A stretch of 64,000 nt of DNA, from assembly GCF_000003815.2 (NCBI RefSeq), contig NC_049992.1:9713538-9777537 (forward strand). The letters are read 5' to 3'. This document shows, piece by piece, positions 42,802-56,900 of the stretch; positions within the stretch are counted from its first letter, which is position 1, and each line of letters opens with the position of its first letter. The stretch is from Branchiostoma floridae. Its lineage: Eukaryota; Chordata; Leptocardii; Amphioxiformes; Branchiostomatidae. The notes under the pieces were generated by a model, which was not told the DNA's origin, searched no databases, and saw only the letters and a list, made by a program, of their open reading frames with translations. Made by a program: the position numbers and the translations under genes.

Positions 42802-45800
42802 ATGGCTACGCACGTAGCTTCGCGACTTGCAGCACTTGCCCTCTTGGCAGTATTTCTCCGAGTGTCCGCCCAAAATGCAGCCCAAAGGGCATCTAGCTTG
42901 CAAAACCAAGTGAAGAAGTATCAAGACAGCCGGGCAGATATCGTGTTTTTGTTGGACAACTCCGGCAGCGTTGGACGATATAACTTTGAGGTATGCTTTT
43001 TCGTTATGTATGTACTGATTTGCCTAATGATTCTACATGAAAAAAATGGAAATCTGTATCACCAATGAAGTTAACTACTTCTTGGGCATAAGCACTCTAC
43101 GACGACGTTGAATAAGTTTCATCCATAACAAATATATGACGTTATCACAGTTTATCCGAACTACATATTAGGGGATTATCAATAACGGCGATTTATTAAT
43201 GCGCGATGAACTCAACGTATTTTCTAAATGTAAAAAAATGTGGCATTTTACTTTTGGCAACTAGTGTTTATCCCTATATCAACTATTAATTGATCTAAAA
43301 TCTATGGACACAATGTTTACACATGTAGATCCAGTGCAGTTACAGTCACACTGGACATTCTAATGAAATAGGCTTTTATAAACAAGGATTGCATCGCGTG
43401 CTATAGGCGTTAATTGACGGCATTATTTCTAACTCTTCACATTCTTGTTACATTTTTCACCCTTTAATTTGTAAATTAAAGTCACACCCTCTATGGCGCA
43501 ATGATGGTCTTGAAGACTGGACTGACAAAGAAATTTGTCATTTGCAAATGCAGCGTAACTATGTTACTATATCACTTGTTATTATAACCGTTTGTTGTTG
43601 GATTTTCCGGAGGTTTCGCAGAATGCGAATCATAAGGTAGATGGTGATTGTTATTTCCATGTGGTGAGAATTAGAATGTCAACTATTAACTTTAGTATGC
43701 CAATATACAAGTGACAGCCTGCCACAACCATTCATTCGTTCCCTGCGAGTCTAGGATTTCTTTAAAAAGCTTATGCTGTTGCTAAAAGAATGTGCTTCTT
43801 AATACTTACAATTAACATCAAACTAGTATATTTTGACTTAACGACATAAATGAAGAATATATTTTATGTTGTACAAGTATTATTGTAATATATTCTCTCT
43901 ATTCATCATACCCCTCTCTATTCCCCACCCCTAATCACCCTCCACACCTCCCTCCCTCCCTCTTTAACCTTCCCCCTAACCTAACCCCTCTCTTCCCACC
44001 TCCGTCCCTACCCACTTACCCACCTACCTAGTATCTACATACAATGTACCTATTATAGTAACCACCTAGTTACAGTACTGTCTATTTATGTAATATCGCC
44101 CCTCTATCACATTAATTCACTAGTAAGAGTACAGGTATTTTTGTGTCCATTAGTGAAACGTGAAATAGCACCCCTTTATCACATTAATTCGCTGGTAAGA
44201 GTTAAAAGATGGTGTCTACTTGAGAAAAATGTGATAGCACCCCTCTATCTATATCTGTATCTATATACTATTAGCCGGTATAACCGCCCTTCGGCCTAAC
44301 ACACTAACTTCGCAGGCACGCGGCGCGGCAGCAGCTGGTTATATATTACACTGAACGATCCGTCACACCTAACTTTTGCACATCTATATGCAAGCGTTCT
44401 TTAAAACTATCCAGAGAAGATGCCCCTACTGTATTTGGTGATAGACAACAAATTCCACTCTACGATAGTTCTGGGAAAATACGAGTTTTTGAACACATCA
44501 ATCCTAGCTTGATAACTCTGGTACTTGAAATCATGGCTGTTTCTTGTTCTTTTTTGAGCTGGTATTATATACTTATCAGTCGGTACGTCCACCAATTTAT
44601 TGGTCATTTTGTACATCATGCAAAGTCTGGACATTTTCCTAATTTCCCTCTATCACATTAATGCACTAATAAAGGCCACAGCAAGTAAATTTTATGGATG
44701 ATATTCTATGCAGAATGCAAAAATAATAAGATACTGTAAATGCATTAAAGTTCGCAGGGATTTAATTTCGCGGTTGCGGGAAAATGGACTTTTCGCGGTG
44801 GATTTAATTTCGCGGTAGCGCCATGCACTGTGATCTCTTACTGTTATGGAAAAATGTTCGCGGTGGTTTTAAATTCGCGGGGAAGCGGCCGCCGCGAAAA
44901 CCGCGAACATTAATCCACGGCGAAAGTTTCTGCATTTACAGTAGCACAAAAAAAACAAGATGGGTAAAGAAAACAAGATGGCTAAATTTTCAAAACAGGC
45001 ACCATAAACGTCGTAACAAGATTTGAAGTGACAAAACGTAGCATCATAACTAACAAGGAATTTATTCCTGTATCAAACTCGTGTTGTAAAAGTGATACTA
45101 GTATCACTTGCCAAGTTGGCAACTACATTCATTGCTTCCATGTTGGTTTCACTTTTACAACTATCCAACAAGTTTCACTTCTGCAACTATAGTCATGGCT
45201 ACCTCCCTAGTGTCACTTCTACAAGTATTGTCATTAGGCTACAATTTGACCATTCCAGAAGAGGAAAAGAAATTTTTTTTCTGAAATCATGCGAAAATGA
45301 ATAAGCACACTGATGTCATCCATAACGTACACTTGCTGTGGCCTAAGAGGTAAAAGATTGTGTCTATTAGTGGAAAATGTGATAGCACCCCTTTTTCAAA
45401 TTAATTCACCGTGTATATAGACAATTATCAAAATATCAGTTAAAAAAAGTTATCACAACTTTGCCAACTATCACGTTTTCTGTCCTACAGTACTATACAG
45501 GGCTACATAAATGTGATAGATAATCAAGTCTTGATTACCTACCAACAGGAGGTAGAGATCGCCTTCGTTGAGAACTTGTTGAGCCAGCTGACCATCAGTC
45601 CCCAGGCCTCGCGAGTCGCCGTCGTGTCGTTTGACGATGTTGCCCGAACGCACATCGACTACATCAAGTACCCCAAGAACAAGTGCTCGTTCCTGAGGGA
45701 GCTGAAGACGGTGAAGTACATTGGAGAGTGGACCAACACTGAGGATGCTTTCCGCTTAGCACAGGAGCTGTTGCGACCACCGTCTGCTTTCAAGAATGAG

Positions 45801-47932
45801 AGGCCTGTTAAGCAAGTAAGGACATCTTTGTTTTTAACTTTCAATTCCTTAAAAATGGGTATGCGTAATTAATTTTTCAAATTTGTGCAATTGTTTGCAA
45901 AAGGCATTTTGGTATAGGATACGATTTCTATAGAGTGAGTGTTTTGATATCAAACTAAAACCGAATGGTACCTAAGCCATTGGAAGAACATGGAAGTAAA
46001 ATGAGTTATTATATCCGTTGGTGCTTTGATATAGAAGACAATAATTGTGTGTTGTGTGTACCAGTTATCCAAACTTAATGCATTGTGTTTGTTACACTGT
46101 ACCTCTCTTCAGAACATTGTTTGGTGGCTTTGTGTGCCCGTGTGTGTTTATGCGTCGTGCGCTTGTGCATCTGTCTGTGTGGACAAGAGTTTACCATGTT
46201 TGTTACCATGGTTGGATTGTGGTAATATTGGGATATTGATAGGTTTTGCAATTCTAAAGATGCCCTTAGTTTATGGGCCTCCTAGTACCTTTCCATGGTA
46301 CTGCGGTGGAATTTCTGTTGTACATCTTCCAATCCGGACATACGATATTCTAATTTTTAGTAGTTAGTAGTCTTCGAAGCTGTAAGAAGTTGCAAGTATT
46401 TGGTCCCCTAGCAACTGGTTCTGTCAAATGCTGGAGATGTATTGTGAAGGCGCTCGTAGTGGAAACACTGTGTCACAGTGTGTGTGTATACCGTGGGGTC
46501 AAACATTATCAAACCTTTTACAGCTGTCTTGTTACAGGGACAACGGTTATTCTGCCATGGTGGTGTATCTACGCTTGTTCAGGGCCTGTATTATGTGCAG
46601 TGCCTTGTTGATTATGATCAGTTACTCCCATATTCCTCCATGTAGAAAAGGTACGGATAACCCTTAGTTCAAAGGATGGTTAGTCCGATAGAAACCAGTG
46701 CCTGTGTCAAGCCATCACCTGTCTAAAGCCAGGTGTGCTATGACGTTGGCTAACCTTTGACATCACACCCTAAGGAACTTGGCGTTTTCAAGAAGAAGCT
46801 GCTAGGGTACCAAACCATACAAGATCGGTTCCAAGGCGTACCCCGATAAATTGCACTGCAGTACCAAGGAAACCCGCTAGGAATCCCACAAGCAACGGAC
46901 TTGTTTAGACTTGTAAAACGTACACACATGAAATAATACAATCCAATGTATCATTGCAAATATACACGCACACGCTCGCCCATACACAGGAAAACACAGC
47001 TACCAAAAACACCTTCACTCAGATGAGATAGCTTTTATACACATTTCACAATTCTTCTCCACGTCAAATTTACCAACAGATAGGTACCATGAAAGCAAAC
47101 GCGTTTTCCTTGCATGTGTCGAGCTAGCTTGGATATCATCAAATGTTTGGTTTAACACCGCGAGTCAAGTTATCATGTTGAAAACTACAGTTTAGCTTTT
47201 CTTCAGAAACAATAGCATTATTTCCATAATCAATGAAATACTTAATATAGAACAGCAAATGTTAAAGAGAAATAATTAAGATAATTTACTGCAGTATAAG
47301 ACGTTTAAAATCTTGTTGTATGTAGGTAGTGATTCTTTTAACGGACGGTCGCCCGACTCGAGGTGGCGATCCTGTTGCACGGGCCAATAACCTCAAGTCT
47401 GTCTACAACGCAGAGATATTCAGCATTGGTATCGGTAAGTTAAGTATATACTTTTGTTAACTTTTGTCATAAACCTACTGATATATCCTTACCCATTAAT
47501 CATGAACTGCAAAGACGTATCAGGGGCAATGCTAGGCTGACCATGTTCATGTTCATTCATATTTACTGTTATAATTTACCATTGAGCGACCAAAACTTTC
47601 AGCTTGATACAAAGAAATAATATATCATATCATTGTCCAGTAAACTCGGTGCTGTACCATCATATTTGATTATAGAATATTGTGACTTGGACTCAATAAG
47701 GATAAGTTTATCAAGATTTATTAAAATCACATGCACAAAACTGTTGGAATTATCCCAATCCAAGAATATTGAACCAGAACTATTTTATGTAAGATGTTTG
47801 TTGGTGATGTCCATTTCCCAGGCGGCAACCTCAACAAGCAGCAGCTGGAGGATTGCGCCACAGACGCCCAACACTTGTACCTTTCTCCAAACTTTGTAGA
47901 CTTCAAGGATCTTGCAAAACGAATAAGGGGAG
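42802..47932 (+). CDS. Signal peptide and vWA domain of gene D (4 exons)
   Basis: 42802-42990 encodes a signal peptide ([19 protein letters not shown]) and [15 protein letters not shown], with MIDAS DxSxS as DNSGS. 45549-45815 encodes [19 protein letters not shown] and [12 protein letters not shown], where the MIDAS Thr is kept but the glycines of gene C's TGGST are changed to GEW. 47326-47434 encodes [18 protein letters not shown]. 47822-47932 ends [10 protein letters not shown]. Intron 1 (2.6 kb) is nearly four times that of gene C because of nested repeats. Confidence 0.9.
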
Positions 47933-50900
47933 GTATGTAATGTTATATTCACTACCTACCTAACTGGTCCCTTGACCTCCAGGTCCTTGGGAGGGGGGCA
48001 AGGTAGACATGAAGATAGAGAGCTGTCTCCAGGCCAAGGCAACGATAGTCCCATAGCCTTTATAAGGCCGTAGCCTTAGGGGAAGTTAATTGTTATTCAC
48101 TGTGTCCAGGGCAAGGTATAGGGAGGCGGGCCCAACCCTACCTTTCCACCGCCTTCTAACTCCTTAAATGAAGGGCACAAGATCGATAACACGACAGGAT
48201 TCGATCCCAGAACCCCTGGGCCAAAGACCCTGTAGTAACAACATAATATCCCACCTTGATCGATTGACCAAAATTATCTTTTCTAAATGACCTCCAACAT
48301 GATACTGTTATATTACCCTACAGACCCCTACGCAAAGCGGTACGTGACTGACGGAGTGACGTCTGGAGACTGCTCTTCACCAAGCTGCGGCTCCAACTCC
48401 GAATGCACGTGCGGGTCGGAGACCGGAGAGTACGAGTGCGCCTGCAAGCCAGGCTACTACGGAACAGGCAGAGGAGCACCGTGCACACGTATGTTTGGAG
48501 GCTAATTCAACTCCATCATTTTAAAGACATAAACGCAATGTATAATGGTATAGCGTTGTGTTGTGTAAATACGACTGGGCAGGCAACATTTGCGAGCAAA
48601 TGCAGCATATTTCCTATGGGCTACTACGGAAATGGCAGAGAGGCACCATGCACACGTATGTTTAGAGTCAACAAGTCAATTTAAGGTTTGAAGTTCGCAT
48701 GCGCAGTGTGATTCATTGTCGTTCATATATCTATTAAAGTTGGCAATTCTTTGGACAAATGAATTTTTGAATGACAACGTATTGCTGGAGGCCTTCAACT
48801 TTGATCTTGCCCACGTGCACAGCGCATCAAACTTCGCATGTGCGCGCACTGCATACAGTGAGCTAACATATTCAATACTTCTAAACTCGTACTTTTCATA
48901 TCCAGTCTGAAATGGTATTTTACAATGGAAAAAGGAAAGCAATGGTGAGTCGCATTGTATCATGTCACACTACATCAACATATCATCATAATACCTTCGT
49001 TTGTAAAGGTTATATAAAAAAAACTGAAATCTTCAACATGGCATGATTGTATATTTGATAATTACCCACAATTGTTGTCATTCCTCCAGCTTGTCCGAAG
49101 GGCCGCTACAAGGAGCTCCTGGCGCCCAGCGTGTCGGGATGCCCGGGGACCTGCCCGGCTAAGAGCAGCACCAGAGGCACGGCGTCCACCAGTCCGAACC
49201 AGTGCGTCTGTAACGAGGGGCACGAAGGAAACCCCTGGGACCCAGGATGCAAACGTAAGGAAGCAACATGGAAGGAATTAAAACTATCTCACTCAAAAAT
49301 ACACTGTACTGCATCGTCTAAACTACCTAGAAATTGATTGCACATATATATAAGACATTGAGGTGGAAGTTCGGGAGTGAATATACAGTCTTTTGCGGGC
49401 TAAATGACGATGCTTAGCAACATGGACCAAGTACAAAAGTTCCAGGATCGTTTATGTTGAGGTGGTTTGTTGTCAATTGTCATGACAGGTGTGCTAGGTA
49501 TATGGGTTGCCTTTCAAATCCAAGTTGATATTGGGACATACGAGACGTCATTGAATACTACGGCAGTGTGCAGCAGAATAGTGCCGAATTTTATTATGGC
49601 GTCATACGTAATGTCCATTACCCCCCTAATTGTCATATTGCCGATTCGGAAACTATCTCGGCATCCGCACCCAGTCTCCCTTGCTCAAATGCAATGAGAT
49701 ATATAACTAACGTTTTTAAACTTTTTATCAACAGCTGTCCGCTGTGACCCAAAACTGGAGTCTCCGGACGGAGGAACCATGCAGCCCGCAAACTGTAACA
49801 ACCAGTATCTGACGAAGTGCCAATTCCAGTAAGAGCCACTAACACGTTATATAGACAAACCTTGCTTTTTCTTGTCATGCCGATCAAAATACAAATTAAC
49901 TGAAATTTTGTGTCTGGCGTTGTGTTTATGTTAAGCAATGAAATGTTTCATAATGCAGCTAACGTAAGTAACTAAAGCAACGGAAGTTCATTTTCCTGTA
50001 AATATATGGTTTTGTTAAATATTCAACCAGTGCTGCCGCTAGTAACCTAGTATAGTGTAAGCGCATCGCTTGGGTATGGCACGTCTGTAGTTGCCGTTGG
50101 ATATTTTGATAATGTTCTCACTCTGATTTAGTAATGGAGGTAACTCTAGTTCTCCTTTATCCGCGGGGTAACCTATATCCGTTGCATTTAAAAACATGGT
50201 GTTTGAGAGTGTCAAACTGCAACAGTTATAAAACATTGCAGTTTGAAACCACCGTCCGTCGACATAACATATCCAGATACACTGTTTCAAAATGCAACGG
50301 ATATAGGTTATCCTACGAATAAAGGAGAACTAGCGTTACCACACTACCAACGATGAATGTACTGATCATACGTGCGTAGCTGGAATGGTAACATTACTCT
50401 AGAGACATTATAGTCGTGATGAATGTGTTAACTTTTTCATTTCATTTCTTTCCTAGATGCAGCTACGGGTACAAAATGTTGAGGGGAACACCGGAAAGGA
50501 CGTGTCACGCTAACAAGACGTGGAGCGGAGCCCCTATCATCTGCCAAAGTAGGTTAAGGTTGCCCTAGCTACTTTACTGAATGAAACACCTTTATTGTAC
50601 ATGCTCCAACAAGCTAAGTACAGGTTGTAGCGATATGGCACAATTTCATCCACAGACTACTATGTGCTGCTATGTACAGGTTCAACTTCTTCTCGCTTCT
50701 TAAGACAGTTGTAAACATAAGGGCAGATGTAATCAATGATACTAGTTGCATAAAGAATATGAATTTTTCCTTGCTATCTATATAACGGAAATTCAGAAAC
50801 ATATCTTGCATGCAATCGAAGAGGACGTTTCTTTCCTTGGTGTATAAAGTACAGCCCATAATAAAGTGATACTCATCCTCTATCTTATTTAGGTTGCAAT

Positions 50901-53900
50901 ATATTTAATGACAATGTCATCTTTGGATGCAGTGATATAGTGTTTTTCTTTGGACAGTCTCTTGTGATATTCGAATGGCGATGTACATGTAGCATTGATT
51001 GCGCTGAACATTGATTGGTGCATTTACCATTCCTTGTCAATACTCAGTTCAGTTCAATTCATCCATCCGGTGATACTATGTTAGGGAATAAAAAATGATA
51101 TCTGATGATGAACAAGCGCGGTGGTTGTTCGTTTGTGTTTTTTAAAAGAGTGGATCTTTTTTTTACCAATGCATGCACTAGCCGTGGAGCCTTGATCCAG
51201 GTAATTTTCTTTACAACGAAGATACGGAAGAGTATCCCTAGTATTGACAAGCAATGGTAAAGGCAGCGCTTACTGTAAATGCAGAAATGTTCGCGGTGGA
51301 TAATTGTTCATGGTTTTCGCGGTGACCACTTCACCGCGAACTTAAAACCACCGCGAACGTTTTTCTATTATTGTATTAGACTGCAGTCTATGGTGTATCC
51401 TACGCGAAAAGTCCTTTTGCCCGCTACCGCGAAATTAAATCCCCGCGAACTTAAACGCATTTACAGTATTTTCTTGTCGCGAACTTGTTTGGATCTGCAA
51501 AGTTTACCAACAATTCCAGCATTTTGTGTCCCCCGGCCTTTCACATATTTTGCCACAACGGAAAGATTTCTAAAATACTGAGTACATTATCCAGATAGCT
51601 CAGGGCAGTTATCCTGGGTTATTTCTTTTAATGCTTAATGTGATTTTTTTTGTCCTCCACAGAAATAGAGTGTCCGGGTCTGGCACTGCCCTCAGACGGA
51701 CAGAGGGCGTGTGTGACGTCAGATGGGCAACAGGCGACTGGGAGTTTTCCTTACGAAACGACTTGTACATTCACCTGTAACCAAGGGTACACCTTACAGG
51801 TACGCACCCGTTTTTTCAGGTGGTCAACATTGCACACAGACTGGCCAGCAATGCAGAGATAATAGTTACAAATGATAAGTATGTCTGTGACATCGGTATT
51901 ACAGTACAAGTGTTAGGAAACAGCACTAGTTGTGTCTATTAGGTTAATACCTCATATTCTTTTATGTAAATAAGGTACTGCGATCGGGTTAGCTTAATGG
52001 TCAACGTCTTTGTTTTGATCAAATATCTCAAAAAAATATCTTCAACTTGTCTACTCACTATGTATTTCCTTACTCCACATGTCAGGGAAGCAGTGTGCGG
52101 AAGTGCTTACAGGAAGGAAAGTGGGACGGCACGGAGGCAAAATGTCTCGGTATGTCACAATTCAGATGCTCAAATATTTCGGTAAATTCAAATTGTACAC
52201 TTCTCACAGTAGGGAAGGTTTTATCCTTTGTACTGAATCTGCTTCCATTGGGCAGAATTATGTCGATAGTCAAGTCTTTCACATGCATATGAATTAATAC
52301 CAAATATCCGAAAGAAGCTTAAGCTTTGGCCATATCAGTAGTTTCTGAAGAGACGATACTAGTAATTGTGTAGTATATTTCTGGGAGAGACAAAAAAAGA
52401 AATAAAGCGTTGCAGTTAAGGATGCTAAGCAATAACTAACAAAATAAAAGCGATAAACAAGTCTGTTTTATTTCATATATGCCTCTCTCTTTTCTGTCCC
52501 AGTTAAAAAGTGTGACCCCTTACCGATGGTGGTAAACGCCACCGTGAGTCCGTCTACCTGTGTGAGCGCGGCCCAGAAGTTCGATACAGCCTGTCAGTTC
52601 ACCTGCCAAGATGGATACAGGATGGACGGAACTCCCAACAGAGTCTGTCTGGAAGACGGCAGCTGGTCAAACCAGCAACCAACATGTATAGGTACGGAGT
52701 CTGGTATATATTATGTGGTTGTAAGAAATGTATAGGGAGTTACAACACTGTAGTGGAACATCATGTTCAAGTTCAAGGCTTGGGTGGCAGGTCGTACAGG
52801 ATGGTATGTACATGACATTGTATGAAGTAAGATGGCTAAGCCTGCTCCAATAGATGTCTCAGTTGAGCAAATGACAGTAATTGTAGCAGCATATGTATTC
52901 CTGTTGGTCTTTTTGATTAAATGAAAATAATTGTTATCAACAGACGTTACCGTTATTTTTAGTGTTAGACTCTTCATTGTACAAAATATTACCTGGTAAT
53001 CAACAATGCATGCATTGGTAATAAAAAAACACTCTTTTCAACCACAGATGAACAACCACCGCGCTTGGTCATCGGGTGTCCAACGGACATCGTGAACGGT
53101 ACAGAAGAGGGTCAGAACTACCTGACGGTCAACTGGACCGTTCCTGCCGCTGTGGACAACTCGGGGAAGCCGCCCAAGATGACCGTGACGCCGGCTGGCA
53201 TCAAACCCCCTCACAAGTTCCCCATCACGACTGGCCTACCTACTGTTGTAAAGTACACCTTCACTGATGACAACGGGATGGAAAACTCCTGTTCTTTTGA
53301 CGTAAAGGTTATAGGTGGGTGTTCTTTGTAGAAACCCATCACTTGTCCATGTGCTATAAAATCTATTAAACAACAAACTGTTGCATGCTCTGCTAGATTT
53401 GCATTCAGAACTCAAGTAAAGTATGGAAATGTTCCCAATCAGCAGTAAAGTACGACCCTTTATGTCATCAACACGACACTTAGAATGTTAGTGTCGAAAC
53501 CCTGTAAATTACCAGTTGAAACGTTTTTTTAGCTATTCCGAACTCTGAAATTTTCACCTAGCTTTTCCTTCAACTTCCAAAAGTGTTATTTCATAACATC
53601 TGTTACTGACATTCATTCTCTCAGGAATCGCGAATAGTTTCACTGCTACTTTTTATCCTGCCATGCCCAGTTATCTGTTGACAAAATATCACCACCAAAG
53701 AGAAGGCTTTAACAGCTGACACCCGCTTCCAACTTTTATAAGCAGTTTCAATCTGTATTTTATTCTTCCCCTGTCTCCGCAGACACTGAGGATCCTAAGC
53801 TCACCCAACATTGCTCCAATATCAAGATGGAAACAAAGGACGAGTCAGTGAACGTAAACTGGACAGAACCGGTCTTCACCGACAACTCCAAACAAGCCGT

Positions 53901-56900
53901 GAGAGTGAACTGTGACAAGGACAGCGGGCAACGCTTCTACTGGGGAACGACTTGGGTCACGTGTACGGCACGTGATATCAATGACAACATGGCCGAGTGT
54001 CGTTTTTACGTGACCGTCAGCCGTAAGACAACATTTTTCTGCAAATAGGTTCACATCATATGATTGAAAAGATTATTGTAGTTCCTGTTTTAATGATAAA
54101 GCACCATGCCTTTTCCCGATGTAAATGCCTAGTTTACGTCTGTTTAAGTATATATTTCCATGTGTATGTGAACTAAGTAATGCTGCTAAGCAAACGATAG
54201 TAAATGTATGAAACTAGGTTTAAGGGTAGAATACGAATAAACAAAAAAAGTCTTCAGATAGATTAACAAAGGTTTGTCGATTAACAGTTAAGATTCAATA
54301 AAGACATGAATTTACATGTTAGATTACACAATGGTTTGTCGATTAAGGGTTAAGACTAAATCAGATAAAGATATAAATTCATACGTTCTTTTATGTATTT
54401 CAGCCACAAGGTGCCCCCACCAAGATCCACCAATCAACGGCGCTCTCTCATGCGACCGTTGGCTTTACGGCCAGTTCTGCAGCGTACAGTGCGAGGAAAG
54501 ATTTGATTTCTACACCGAACCCGCCCGCATGTATGTCTGTGGTTCGTCTGGGCAATGGAGAACAGACCCCCCCGGCAAAGAGACCAAATGGCCAGATTGC
54601 TCACGTATGTATCATCTGTATTCTACTAAATTTAGATTAGGCCATGTCCATTTGATAATATGAATGACAGCAAAGAAAATTTGACCAACATATGAGTGCT
54701 TTTTACTATGAAATTTAGTGGTCAGGAAGGTTAAGCAAATTTGCTAGTACACAGAATTGCTATACTAAACAATATTCTTCATTTTTGTCCTTTCACATCT
54801 TCTTTAACCTTTGAATATTCTATGACATCCGCGTAAGTTTCCTTAATTTATCTACGGCATATATTTGCTCATTTTGCCGCTGCTTTGTACAATTTACAGT
54901 TTTTTGGGCAAACGGCCGAAAATTGATACGCGCTAGGATGTCATGCATATAATCAAGTCAACATGGCCTTATAGAGTAAACGTCCAAGTTAGATGATTTC
55001 GCCATGTGCTGAAAGAGACACACAAGGCTAAACCACATTTTTGTCGTCTTCAGTGAAGCGAATTCCAGGATACTCCAAAGGAATCGAGTTCCAGTACTAC
55101 GTCGGTGACTGTGAGGATGAGGAGACCCAGAAGCAGATCAAACAAAACTTTATCGACCTCTTCAACAGCACGGTTTTCGGGAGGTTTGGTGGGTGTGTGG
55201 GTGAGTCAAAACCATGATTACAAATACTAGTAACCCAAATAATTCATCTGCAGGTAGCAACATTGGTGTGGATGTCATAGGATTATTTGTCATATGTTTA
55301 TTGGGTGCCATTACAAAAATGAATATTGTGAAGAGATTTATCTTGCCCTGACTGATAATGTATATGCCGTGTGTGTGTGTGTGTGTGTGTTTGTGTTTGT
55401 ACCTGCAAGCGTTGCCTGAACGTGCATTTTGGATACAATGTCTTCGTTTTCAACAGGAAACGTCAATTGTAGTGTGGACAACGTGGCTGTGTTCTGTGGG
55501 GAGAAGGACGAAGACATCGTGGTGGACTGGAATCCAGAGGAAGACGGAGGACTGGATGGTCCTTCCAGGAAGAGACGGTCGGTGAAGAGACGCGGTAGAC
55601 TTATCACCATCCGTCTTTTCATCAAGGCACAGTACAAGGTGCGTATCTGAAGCACCTATATATGTGGGTGGAGAAAGCTGCTTGTCAGATCCTCTGTGGT
55701 GTCCCAACAGTCAAATAATTAGACTACATGACATGAGAGCCATAAGTCTGTTATAAGACGATTGCCACATTATGCAACTATATTTCTCTTTTGTTTTACT
55801 TCTAATAGAAGATGCAATTAGGGATGAAATTTGAAGTTGCTGGATAATATACTCTTTACACAACCACTGTTTTATTTAAATGAAGCCGATGGAAATAAAG
55901 CAGTGGCTGTGTGAAATGAGTCCCTTTATTCATTGACGAATCAATCTGATGAGACTATTAACAAGTGTCTTCTCTGGATAGTTTTAAAGAACGCCTGCAT
56001 ATAGATGTGCAAAAGTTAGGTGTTACGGGTCATTCAGTGTAATATAACCAGCTGCTGCCGCATCGAATGCATGCGAAGCTAGTGTGTTACGCCGAAGGGC
56101 GGTTATACCGGCTATACAGAAATAGATACAGAATAAAAGGCACTCAAAAACGTATAAAAGAACTCGCTATTGTAAAGCTTGTTAATTCAATGATAAATTT
56201 AATCTTTTGACTCACTTTTCACAGAACGCAGATCCTGTACAGGGAGAGACAACGGAGGTTAAGAAGAAAATGAGACAACTGAAGGATGACATGAATGAAA
56301 TTGTGAAGGCGGCGAAGGAAGATGTTCGGGTAGGTTGAACGTCCCCTCTTTGTCCTCTTCTTGTTGACAATCAACTCCTGTTGACCATTAACTTTTAATC
56401 AAATATACTATTGAGTGAATCTATTTACAGAAGTTCATTATCCATGTAAATACAGGCTGTAGTCCTGTGTTTGAAAAAATCATTTGCAGAACACTTTGTG
56501 ACGTTTCACGAATGCTCCTCGACGGAGAACATCCTGTTGGGTTCAACGTTTTCCTTTGGCACCTCTAGAGGTGCGTCTGACAGGACAGAGAATACTGTGA
56601 CGTCAGATGTGCCTTAGGCAGAAGATGAATTGTGTGAGATAACGGTGTACAAATTAACATATAAAGGTCGTATAAAACGTCAAAAAGTGCTATGAAAAAT
56701 TTAACGTTTTCAGCAATGGGAGTACAACCTGTACTTAAATCATGAAGTACTTGAAATGACTAAACTGGCAACTGCAATGTTGGGTTCAAAATGTTGGTAT
56801 ACTTGTGACTGATCATTAATACCCCCTTCACATGTAGCGAGAATCGATAGGACGACGAGTCTAAGCTAAAGTTGTCCGTACATCTGTGCAGATGCTTAGG

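Larger units (their letters stand above)
44096..45415. repeat. Nested repeat cluster in intron 1 of gene D
   Basis: A tandem repeat with a ~70-80-bp monomer (containing ATAGCACCCCTTTATCACAT and TAATTCRCTRGTAAGAG) occupies about 44096-44249 and resumes at 44646-44672 and 45345-45415. It is broken by a LINE fragment (44250-44645), which carries the 9-bp duplication CCCTCTATC (44241-44249 and 44646-44654). It is broken again by a TIR element (44673-45344), which itself contains a smaller MITE (44732-44943). Removing the insertions restores a monomer reading. Confidence 0.75.

Noticed and set aside
48110-48260. Another tRNA-derived SINE (B-box-like GGATTCGATCC)
   Set aside because: No clear A box or second copy in the window, so left unannotated.
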